Assembly: GCA_021295835.1 (NCBI GenBank)
Contig: JAGWBP010000033.1
Location: forward strand, 1-16,180
Direction: 5' to 3'
From: Gemmatimonadota bacterium
GTDB taxonomy: Bacteria; Gemmatimonadota; Gemmatimonadetes; Longimicrobiales; Gaopeijiaceae
Length of the DNA stretch: 16,180 nucleotides
Part shown: piece after piece, positions 1 through 6,007 of the stretch
Layout: each line of letters opens with the position of its first letter
Position numbering within the stretch: the first letter of the stretch is position 1
Position numbers and translations under genes: made by a program
Notes under the pieces: generated by a model
Database searches by the model: none
Seen by the model: the letters and a program-made list of their open reading frames with translations, nothing else
Told to the model about the DNA's origin: nothing

Positions 1-165
1 GATCTTGCGGCCGCGTTTGGCCGCGGCGATCGCCAGGCTGATGGCCAGATGCGTCTTGCCGACGCCGGGGGGCCCGAGGAACACCACGTTCTCCTTCCGG
101 TCCACGAAGCCGAGCTCGTGGAGCGCGTCGATCTGGTCACGCTTGATCGCGGGCGTGGCCAACAT
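1..165 (-). pseudogene. IS21-type IstB helper ATPase, truncated remnant
   Basis: The minus strand encodes about 55 residues of the IstB/DnaC-like AAA+ ATPase that assists the IstA transposase of IS21 elements. Visible are the segment before the P-loop (AIKRDQIDALHELGFVDRKE), the Walker A motif GPPGVGKTH and the following helix LAISLAIAAAKRGRK. The gene continues beyond base 1, so the C-terminal part is not visible. The frame stays open upstream of 165, but the residues there do not resemble the usual N-terminal IstB domain of roughly 60 residues. istA, which normally precedes istB in the same direction, is also missing: that position holds a plus-strand outer-membrane gene. I infer an insertion-sequence fragment broken near 165-180. 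The ATG at 163-165 is only the first in-frame methionine before the conserved part. Identification of the ATPase is firm; calling it a remnant depends on sequence outside the window. Confidence 0.68.
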
Positions 166-357
166 CTGGGGCGATCCCGCGCAACAGGACCTGTGGGAAA
201 TCGCCAGCGGAAGCCGGATCTGCGGACACAGGGACCCTGAACTGAAACCATCGGAACCCAGATGACGAATGAGATGAGATGAGATGAAGACGCTGGCGAC
301 CGCCGCCACACTGGCCACGGCGCATCACACCCTGCCCTACCGACCTGAAAAGGACGA
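166..357. other. Short intergenic stretch with ATGAR tandem repeat
   Basis: These 192 bases separate the IstB remnant from the outer-membrane gene. They contain a 5-base tandem repeat at 269-288: ATGAG three times, then ATGAA, giving an ATG every five bases in rotating frames. No clear promoter hexamers are visible. An A-rich Shine-Dalgarno sequence (AAAAGGA, 348-354) precedes the outer-membrane gene. Confidence 0.5.
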
Positions 358-361
358 ATGA
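284..361 (+). CDS. Possible 25-codon ORF overlapping the start of the next gene
   Basis: An ATG at 284, formed by the last ATGAR unit, opens a 25-residue frame. It begins MKTLATAATLATA, which resembles the start of a signal peptide, and ends in TGA at 359-361. That stop overlaps the ATGATG start region of the outer-membrane gene. The overlap is typical of translational coupling, so this could be a leader peptide. It could equally be the lost N-terminus of a secreted protein, or chance. No strong ribosome-binding site precedes it. I do not recognise the peptide, and coding status is uncertain. Confidence 0.22.
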   Translation: MKTLATAATLATAHHTLPYRPEKDE

Positions 362-1011
362 TGACCACGCAACCCACTTCCGCACCCAGCGCTCCGATAT
401 CCGTGGCTCTTGCTCTGCTGAGCTCGGCGTGTGCCTTCTCCGACCTGCAGAGCGCCCGGCTGGTGGGTCCAGGGAGGTTCGAGGTCACACCAGGCTACTC
501 GTCAACGAGCGTTTCCGAGGATGGAGAGACTGAGAAGGTGCAGAATCGCTTCGGCATCCAGGCGGCCACCGGTCTTGCGCCCCATCTTGATTGGCGACTG
601 CGCTACGAGTACGCAAGCCTGACCAACAGCCAGGAGCCTGGAGTGAGCATCCTCGGCACCGGGCCCAAGTTCAGGCTGGTGGAGGATCGCGTGGCGCTTC
701 ACATCCCAGTGGGCTTTGCATTCGGCGGTGACCTCGAAAGCAGCGAGACATGGCAGCTGCAGCCGACGCTTCTGTTCACCCTTCCAATCGGTGATGGCGC
801 GGAGATCACGACTTCGGGACGGGGAGTCATCTGGCTGAACAGTGACGCCGAAAGCCTATTGGGAGCCAACCTGGGACTGAGACTGAGTTCCGATCTTGAC
901 CGCTGGGTCGTCCGCCCCGAAATCGGATTCCTGAAGGATCCCGGCGGTCAGGGGGGCACCCTGTGGCAGTGGAGTGTGGGCTTCTCTATCCTCTCCAGCT
1001 CCGGCAACTGA
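358..1011 (+). CDS. Predicted outer-membrane beta-barrel protein
   Basis: This encodes a 217-residue exported protein of unknown specific function. Residues 14-25 are a hydrophobic stretch (ISVALALLSSAC) ending in an A-C-A pattern that suits signal peptidase I. The cysteine could also suggest a lipoprotein, but the residue at -3 is Ser, a poor lipobox. The n-region unusually has no Lys or Arg. The rest alternates polar and apolar residues in short strands rich in Gly, aromatics and Arg (for example LDWRLRYEYASL and WQWSVGFSIL at the C-terminus), as expected of a small outer-membrane barrel. AAAAGGA at 348-354 is 3 bases from the ATG at 358 but 6 from the ATG at 361, so translation may begin at 361. 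It is the only confident plus-strand gene, converges on guaA and lies beside an IS remnant. The barrel assignment is inferred from composition, not recognised motifs. Confidence 0.72.
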   Translation: MMTTQPTSAPSAPISVALALLSSACAFSDLQSARLVGPGRFEVTPGYSSTSVSEDGETEKVQNRFGIQAATGLAPHLDWRLRYEYASLTNSQEPGVSILGTGPKFRLVEDRVALHIPVGFAFGGDLESSETWQLQPTLLFTLPIGDGAEITTSGRGVIWLNSDAESLLGANLGLRLSSDLDRWVVRPEIGFLKDPGGQGGTLWQWSVGFSILSSSGN

Positions 1012-1042
1012 GGCTCCTGGGCGGACTCGACCTTTCTCCAGC

Positions 1043-1081
1043 GCTTCGCCTGCCTTCCCCGAAGAGGGGGGGGGGCGAAGC
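1043..1081. repeat. Inverted repeat with a run of ten G
   Basis: The arms GCTTCGCC (1043-1050) and GGCGAAGC (1074-1081) are perfect complements. Inside them CCTTCCCC faces the G10 run at 1066-1075, which would extend the stem to a small GAAGA loop. No T-tract follows on either strand, so a classical intrinsic terminator is not supported. A REP/MITE-like palindrome or a bidirectional 3'-end barrier is possible. Confidence 0.5.
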
Positions 1082-1090
1082 CGCCTGGTC

Positions 1091-1112
1091 CCAGTGTGTA
1101 CTGGAGAATTTT
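1091..1112 (+). terminator. Weak terminator-like hairpin after the outer-membrane gene
   Basis: CCAGT-gtgt-ACTGG (1091-1104) is a perfect 5-bp stem with a 4-base loop, followed by AGAA and four T at 1109-1112. It lies 80 bases after the plus-strand stop codon. The stem and the T run are both short, so terminator function is only a possibility. Confidence 0.25.
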
Positions 1113-1259
1113 GGCTCTTGCCGTGAATCGGGAAGGACGCCACGGTCCGACGCCGATGACCCTGCACGGGGCACCAACGGGTTGGGGTTCTCGGTCGTGT
1201 CCGTCGTCGGTGGCGCATAGAAGCACCAACCGCCTGCAAGGCGTCGCCTAAGCGGTCGC

Positions 1260-2861
1260 CTACTCCCACTCGATCGTTGCCGGAGGCTTCGAGCTGATGT
1301 CGTAGGTGACGCGGTTCACCCCCGTCGTCTCGTTGATGATCCGCGTGGCGACGCCCGCGAGGAACGAGGCGTCAAAGGGGTACCAGTCGGCGGTCATGCC
1401 GTCGCGAGAGGTCACCGCCCTGAGCGCGATCACGTTCTCGTAGGTGCGTCCGTCGCCCATCACACCGACCGAGCGCACCGGGAGCAGGACGGCGAAGGCC
1501 TGCCAGATCTCGTCGTAAAGCCCTGCGGCCTCTATCTCCTCGAGGTAGATCCGATCGGCTAGTCGTACCATCTCCACGCGCTGGCCCGTCACCTCGCCGA
1601 GAACGCGGATCGCGAGCCCCGGACCCGGAAAGGGGTGTCGCCGGATGGAAGAGGAGCTGAGCCCAAGCGACTCCCCGACTCGGCGCACCTCGTCCTTGAA
1701 TAGCTCGCGCAGGGGCTCGATCAGCTCGAAGGAGTGGTTGTCGGGGAGACCGCCGACGTTGTGATGAGTCTTGATCGTGGCCGAAGGCCCGTGGACCGAG
1801 TGCGACTCGATCACGTCCGGGTATAGGGTGCCCTGCACCAGGAAGCGCGCAGCGAGCCCGAGGTCGCGGGTAGTGCGTTCGAAGACGCGAATGAACGCCT
1901 CGCCGATGATCTTGCGCTTGCGCTCGGGGTCGGCGACGCCTTCGAGCGCCTCCAGGAACTCAGCTGCCGCGTCCACCACCTCTAGGCGCGCGCCCAGGTT
2001 GTCGCGGAAGGTGCGCTCGACGCTCTCGCGCTCCCCGTGGCGCATGAGCCCGGTGTCGACGAATACGCAGACGAGCTGGTCCCCGACGGCCCTGTGCACG
2101 AGAGCCGCCGCCACCGAGGAGTCAACTCCCCCCGACAGGCCGCAGATGAGGCTCTCGCCGCCCACCTGGGCGCGAATGCGCGCCACGGCCTCCGTGACGA
2201 ACGCCCCCGGTGCCCAGTCGCCCGAACAGCCGCAGATGCGATAGACGAAGTTCTCGACGATCTCCTGTCCGCGGGGGGTGTGGGCCACCTCGGGATGGAA
2301 CTGCACGCCATAGATGGGACGCGAGCGAGCCGCAAAGGCCGCAACGGGAAGGTCGGCGGTCGCGGCCAGGGTGATGAAGCCGTGGGGGGAGTCGTCCACG
2401 TGGTCGCCGTGGGAGCACCAGACGGAGATCTCCTCCCCGGGCTCGAAGCCCCGAAAGAGATCCGCGTCGTCCGAGCTCGAGCTCGGGTGGGGACGGAGGA
2501 CCCGCAGCGTGGCGCGTCCGTACTCGCGCCTCCCGGGCACGACCTCGCCCCCTTCGTGCCTGGCGATCAGCTGCATACCGTAGCAGATGCCCAGCACCGG
2601 AACGCCAAGCTCGAGAAGCCCGGGATCCAGACCCGGGCCGTCTTCGTGGTAAGCCGACGACGGGCCGCCCGAGAGGACAATTCCGGTCGGCACCCAGCCG
2701 CGGATCCAGTCGAGCGAACGATGCGGCGGGTGAATCTCGCAGTACACCCCCGCGTCTCGAATCCTCCTCGCGATCAACTGCGTGAACTGCGAGCCATAGT
2801 CTATGACGAGCACGCCGTCCCGCTGGCCCCGAGGACGAGCCCGCGCGGGCGGCCCGGTCAT
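1260..2861 (-). CDS. guaA: GMP synthase (glutamine-hydrolysing)
   Basis: GuaA makes GMP from XMP using ATP and ammonia released from glutamine, the last step of guanine nucleotide synthesis in the cytosol. The 533 residues show a class I glutamine amidotransferase domain (about 15-210): the nucleophile is Cys93 in GICYGMQ, with His189 and Glu191 in GVQFHPEV. The ATP pyrophosphatase domain follows, with its P-loop SGGVDS at 243-248. The C-terminal dimerisation/XMP-binding part includes FPGPGLAIRVLGE and the hallmark ending NRVTYDISSKPPATIEWE. The frame is open further upstream into proS, but the ATG at 2861 lies 22 bases after the proS stop and just ahead of the conserved VLVIDYGSQ strand, so I chose it. 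No strong Shine-Dalgarno is visible; a GTG at 2870 is the alternative. It is probably the last gene of hisS-proS-guaA. All catalytic residues are present. Confidence 0.97.
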   Translation of the reverse strand: MTGPPARARPRGQRDGVLVIDYGSQFTQLIARRIRDAGVYCEIHPPHRSLDWIRGWVPTGIVLSGGPSSAYHEDGPGLDPGLLELGVPVLGICYGMQLIARHEGGEVVPGRREYGRATLRVLRPHPSSSSDDADLFRGFEPGEEISVWCSHGDHVDDSPHGFITLAATADLPVAAFAARSRPIYGVQFHPEVAHTPRGQEIVENFVYRICGCSGDWAPGAFVTEAVARIRAQVGGESLICGLSGGVDSSVAAALVHRAVGDQLVCVFVDTGLMRHGERESVERTFRDNLGARLEVVDAAAEFLEALEGVADPERKRKIIGEAFIRVFERTTRDLGLAARFLVQGTLYPDVIESHSVHGPSATIKTHHNVGGLPDNHSFELIEPLRELFKDEVRRVGESLGLSSSSIRRHPFPGPGLAIRVLGEVTGQRVEMVRLADRIYLEEIEAAGLYDEIWQAFAVLLPVRSVGVMGDGRTYENVIALRAVTSRDGMTADWYPFDASFLAGVATRIINETTGVNRVTYDISSKPPATIEWE

Positions 2862-2883
2862 CGCAGGCACCGGACGCCCACCG

Positions 2884-4365
2884 TCAGTAGGCCCTTGCCC
2901 ACACCACCTCCATCTGCGCCCTGCCCCCGCCGATGCACCGGGCCGGCATCGGGTCAGAGCGGAACTCGGCATCTGGGATGACCCGGATCGACGCCTTGGC
3001 GGCCACTCTCGCCCGCTCCTCTACGGCCGGGTCACCGGACCACCCTGTGTAGACGAAGCCAGCACCGCCCTCGAGCAGCTCGGCCAGCTCGTCGACCGAG
3101 GAGACGGTGCCGCGATACGTTGCGGCCTCCCGCCGGGACAGCGCCGCCTCGAGAAGTCGGCCCTGCAGCTCGTCGAGCCTTGCGGGCATCTCGGCAACCG
3201 CCGCGGCCTCCTCGGTTGCCACCTTGCGCGTACCGGCCGGGTCGGGAACCCGCGCGACGGCGACGACCTGCCCTTTGGCCACGTCCCTAGGGCCCACCTC
3301 GATTCGCATCGGCACGCCCTTGCGCTCCCATTCGTAGAACTTGGCACCAGGCGAGAGGTGGCGCCGACGGTCGGTCTTCGCCCGGACTCCCACGCACCCT
3401 AGAGCCTCGGCCACCCGGTCGGCCACGGTGCCGACCGCGGCCCAGTCGTCGTCCGACCTGGCAATCGGGAGAACGATGACCTGCGTGGGTGCCAGCTTCG
3501 GCGGCACCACCAGGCCCACGTCGTCGCCGTGAGTCATCACGAGTCCGCCCACAAGGCGCGTCGAGACGCCCCACGAGGTGTTCCACGCGTACTCCTCGCG
3601 CCCCTCCTCGCTCTGGAATGTCAGATCGAACTGCCGCGCAAAATTCTGTCCGAGCATGTGCGACGTGCCCGCCTGCAGCGCCTTTCGGTCCTGCATGAGC
3701 GCCTCGCAGGCGTAGCTTCGGACCGCTCCCGCGAACTTCTCCGCCTCGGACTTGAGCCCCGTCAGCGGGGGCATAGCCATCCACGCCTCCATGAAGGTCC
3801 GGTAGATGCCCAGAATCCTCACCGCCTCCTCCTCGGCCTCGGCCTCGGTGGCGTGCGCCGTGTGCCCCTCCTGCCAGAGGAACTCGGCGGTGCGCAGGAA
3901 CAGGCGCGTGCGCATCTCCCAGCGCATCACGTTGGCCCACTGGTTCAGCAGGATCGGCAGGTCGCGGTAGCTCTGCACCCACTTGGCGTACATCGAGTAG
4001 ATGATCGTCTCGGAGGTTGGGCGCACCACGTACGGCTCCTCGAGCTCCTTGCCCCCGGCGTGAGTGACTACGGCCAGCTCGGGCTTGAATCCCTCGATGT
4101 GCTCCTTCTCGCGCTCGATGAAGCTCATCGGGATCAGGAGCGGGAAGTAGGCGTTCTCGTGGCCCGTCTCCCTGAACATGTCGTCCAGCGCCCGCTGCAT
4201 CCGCTCCCAGATCCCGTACCCCCACGGCCTGATGACCATGCTGCCACGCACGGGAGAGTAGTCGGCCAGCTCGGCCTGCAGCACCACCTCGTTGTACCAC
4301 GCGCCGAAGTCTTCCGACCTCTGCGTGAGCCCCCTCCTAGCCGTCGCCCCCTTCCCCCCTGCCAT
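2884..4365 (-). CDS. proS: Prolyl-tRNA synthetase, type 3 (archaeal/eukaryote-like)
   Basis: This cytosolic class II synthetase charges tRNA-Pro with proline. The 493-residue protein lacks the inserted editing domain of the long bacterial form and ends in the WARAY-type tail of the short archaeal/eukaryote-like form. Motif 1 lies around 41-80 (VIRPWGYGIWERMQ to FPLLIP). The proline/ATP site is around 111-120 (PYVVRPTSET), motif 2 around 147-170 (VMRWEMRTRLFLRTAEFLWQ) and motif 3 around 262-280 (NTSWGVSTRLVGGLVMTHGD). An anticodon-binding domain starts near 292 (APTQVIVLPIA). The C-terminal zinc-site cysteines of this type are largely missing; see findings. The ATG at 4365 overlaps the hisS stop by one base (TGATG), with GAGGG a few bases upstream, so translation is probably coupled to hisS. 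The same frame stays open for 258 codons upstream, but that part is an out-of-frame shadow of hisS. Confidence 0.96.
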   Translation of the reverse strand: MAGGKGATARRGLTQRSEDFGAWYNEVVLQAELADYSPVRGSMVIRPWGYGIWERMQRALDDMFRETGHENAYFPLLIPMSFIEREKEHIEGFKPELAVVTHAGGKELEEPYVVRPTSETIIYSMYAKWVQSYRDLPILLNQWANVMRWEMRTRLFLRTAEFLWQEGHTAHATEAEAEEEAVRILGIYRTFMEAWMAMPPLTGLKSEAEKFAGAVRSYACEALMQDRKALQAGTSHMLGQNFARQFDLTFQSEEGREEYAWNTSWGVSTRLVGGLVMTHGDDVGLVVPPKLAPTQVIVLPIARSDDDWAAVGTVADRVAEALGCVGVRAKTDRRRHLSPGAKFYEWERKGVPMRIEVGPRDVAKGQVVAVARVPDPAGTRKVATEEAAAVAEMPARLDELQGRLLEAALSRREAATYRGTVSSVDELAELLEGGAGFVYTGWSGDPAVEERARVAAKASIRVIPDAEFRSDPMPARCIGGGRAQMEVVWARAY

Positions 4366-5699
4366 CAGCTGCCCTCGCGGTCGATTTGCCTGTCGAGCGT
4401 CCCGCCCATCGTCTCCGACTCGAGTAGCTGGTACACGGTGCGCTTCTTCTGTTCCCCGGTGCGCAGATCCCGCATCGTGACTTCCCCCCTCTCGGCCTCT
4501 TCCGGCCCGATGATCAGCGCCGCCTCCGCCCCGGCCCGGTTCGCGGCCTTCAGCTGCCTGCCCAGCGGCTGACCCCTGAGCGTGTAGACGACCGACCTGC
4601 CGGCCTCGCGTAGCCGACGGCCGAGCGCCAGCCCCGCCGCGCGCTGTCGCTCCTCGACCCAGGCAACGTAGTAGTCGCACCTCTCGGCTTCGTCCGGCAC
4701 CAAGCCGCGGTCGCCGAGGAGCTCCGTCAGCACCACGTCGCCCATACCGAATCCGACTGCGGGCAGGGGCTCCCCGCCCACGAGCTCCAGCAGCCTGTCG
4801 TAGCGCCCTCCGCCGCAGATCGCGCGCAGCTCCCCAGCCCGGTCGTGCAGCTCGAAGACGATCCCGGTGTAGTACGCCAGCCCGCGCACCACAGAGAAGT
4901 CGAAGCGAACGTACTCTCCCAGGCCCATCGCGCCGAGGATCGCGGCATGCTCCTCGAGGCGGCCCACGGCTTCCTGCACCGGCTCCGACCGGTAGCGATG
5001 CGCGATGCGATCGAGGGACCCCCCATCCAGCAGCTCGGCGAGCTCGGTGACTGCGCTCTGGGAGACGCCAAGAGCCGTCAGTGCCGCCGCGGTAGCGCGC
5101 TCTCCGACCCGGCTCGCCCTGTCGATCGCGGCAATGCACCCGCCGTGGCGATCGGAGGGGACACCAGCCTCGCTCAGCACCGCGGCGACCAGCTTGCGGT
5201 CATTTACCAGCGCCGCGAAGTCGGTCTCGTCGAGCCCCAGCTCCCTCGTCGCGTCGATCGCGAGGGCGAGCACCTCGGCGTCGGCGGCCACCCCTGCCTC
5301 GCCAACGATATCGACGTTGAGCTGGAAGTGCTCCCTAAGCCTGCCCCGCTGACTGCGCTCGTAGCGAAAGAGCTGAGGGAGCGAGTACCACCGGATGGGC
5401 TTCGGCATCCCGCGGCTGCGCGCGGCCAAGATCCGCGCGAGTGTGGGAGTCATCTCCGGACGGAGCGCGACCTCGCGACCGCCCCTGTCGCGAAAGCTGT
5501 AGAGCTGATCGACGATCTCGTCGCCGCTCTTCGCCACGTACAGGCCGAGCCGCTCCAGAGGCGGGCCGTCGTACTCCCGGAAGCCGTACCGCCGCGCCAC
5601 CCTGCGCCAAGCGTCGAAGATGTGGAGTCGGAGCGCCATATCGCCGGGGGCGAAGTCTCGGAAGCCGGGCAGACGGGCGAAGGAGCGGGAGGCCGGCAT
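4365..5699 (-). CDS. hisS: Histidyl-tRNA synthetase
   Basis: This class II synthetase charges tRNA-His with histidine. The 444 residues show FARLPGFRDFAPGD at the N-terminus and motif 2 at 111-131 (FRYERSQRGRLREHFQ). The two histidine-specific signatures follow: RGLAYYTG at 272-279 and GGGRYD at 296-301. Motif 3 is at 313-324 (AVGFGMGDVVL). The anticodon-binding domain follows from about 345. The REHFQLNVDI version of motif 2 is closer to the REHxQxNxDI pattern of archaeal/eukaryotic-like HisRS than to the RQFHQ of E. coli. I chose the ATG at 5699 because conserved sequence begins just after it. The frame is open to 5822, but the extra residues look non-coding, and no clear Shine-Dalgarno precedes 5699. 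It is the first gene of hisS-proS-guaA, so its promoter should lie in 5700-6007, though I cannot point to convincing hexamers. Confidence 0.95.
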   Translation of the reverse strand: MPASRSFARLPGFRDFAPGDMALRLHIFDAWRRVARRYGFREYDGPPLERLGLYVAKSGDEIVDQLYSFRDRGGREVALRPEMTPTLARILAARSRGMPKPIRWYSLPQLFRYERSQRGRLREHFQLNVDIVGEAGVAADAEVLALAIDATRELGLDETDFAALVNDRKLVAAVLSEAGVPSDRHGGCIAAIDRASRVGERATAAALTALGVSQSAVTELAELLDGGSLDRIAHRYRSEPVQEAVGRLEEHAAILGAMGLGEYVRFDFSVVRGLAYYTGIVFELHDRAGELRAICGGGRYDRLLELVGGEPLPAVGFGMGDVVLTELLGDRGLVPDEAERCDYYVAWVEERQRAAGLALGRRLREAGRSVVYTLRGQPLGRQLKAANRAGAEAALIIGPEEAERGEVTMRDLRTGEQKKRTVYQLLESETMGGTLDRQIDREGS

Positions 5700-6007
5700 G
5701 CTTGGGTAGTGGGCGAACCAACTTGAAGCGGGCGAATAGGCAGCACGGAGGGCAGTGTGGAAGATAACCGAGCAGACGGCGTCCGAGAGCGACATGAACC
5801 CGGTGCCGGCGCTATTCTGCAACTATCTTGAGATCGATGTCGTAGGGGTCTCGAGGAGGCCGGGCCTGATCGGTCGCGCCGAGAGGTATGGAGAGGCTGT
5901 CGCGGTGGCGGAGTACCCGGAGGACTGGCGCGAGACGATGGATCTGTACTGCTACTGCGTGCTGGAAAGGGTAGCTTCGGGGCTCTCGGGCCACTGCGCG
6001 CTACGCG
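5700..6007. other. Intergenic region upstream of hisS
   Basis: This 308-bp gap lies between the stop of the metalloprotease and the start of hisS, both minus strand. It should hold the hisS operon promoter, but no convincing -35/-10 pair with proper spacing was seen. It has a somewhat more A/T-rich patch around 5755-5835. On the plus strand it carries a possible decayed cysteine-protein fragment, annotated separately. Confidence 0.45.
5794..6003 (+). pseudogene. Possible decayed CYCXC-type cysteine protein fragment
   Basis: A plus-strand frame, with an ATG at 5794 or a GTG at 5755, encodes AERYGEAVAVAEYPEDW, then LYCYC (5944-5958), and after a short linker GHCAL (5989-6003). The order Tyr/Ala helix, Pro-Glu, CYC pair, then Gly-His resembles the short exported proteins called the PCYCGC / CYCXC (seleno)protein family, whose function is not established. 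The family normally continues past the GH with a further Cys-Phe region. Here the resemblance stops at about 6003, just where the opposing metalloprotease gene ends (6008), as if truncated. The third cysteine of C-Y-C-x-C is also absent. This rests on remembered family pattern in a short stretch and may be chance. Confidence 0.25.

Larger units (their letters stand above)
1012..1259. other. Convergent intergenic region with hairpins
   Basis: This 248-bp spacer lies between the 3' ends of the plus-strand outer-membrane gene and minus-strand guaA. It holds two inverted repeats, annotated separately, and a weaker nested palindrome at 1229-1256 (CGCCTgcaAGGCG inside ACCGC/GCGGT) just after the guaA stop. 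The small frames crossing it show no family resemblance and I regard them as non-coding. Confidence 0.55.

Noticed and set aside
948..1269. Minus-strand small frames in the guaA downstream region
   Set aside because: They overlap the barrel gene's 3' end and palindromic non-coding sequence in several frames, with no consistent coding signal.
4366..5139. N-terminal extension of the proS frame by 258 codons
   Set aside because: This part overlaps hisS in another frame and is low-complexity Arg/Ala/Gly sequence. The TGATG junction at 4363-4367 gives a natural start.
2037..5726. Long plus-strand frames opposite guaA, proS and hisS (2037-2981, 3529-4572, 4845-5726)
   Set aside because: All mirror strongly conserved enzymes on the minus strand and have no recognisable domains or ribosome-binding sites.
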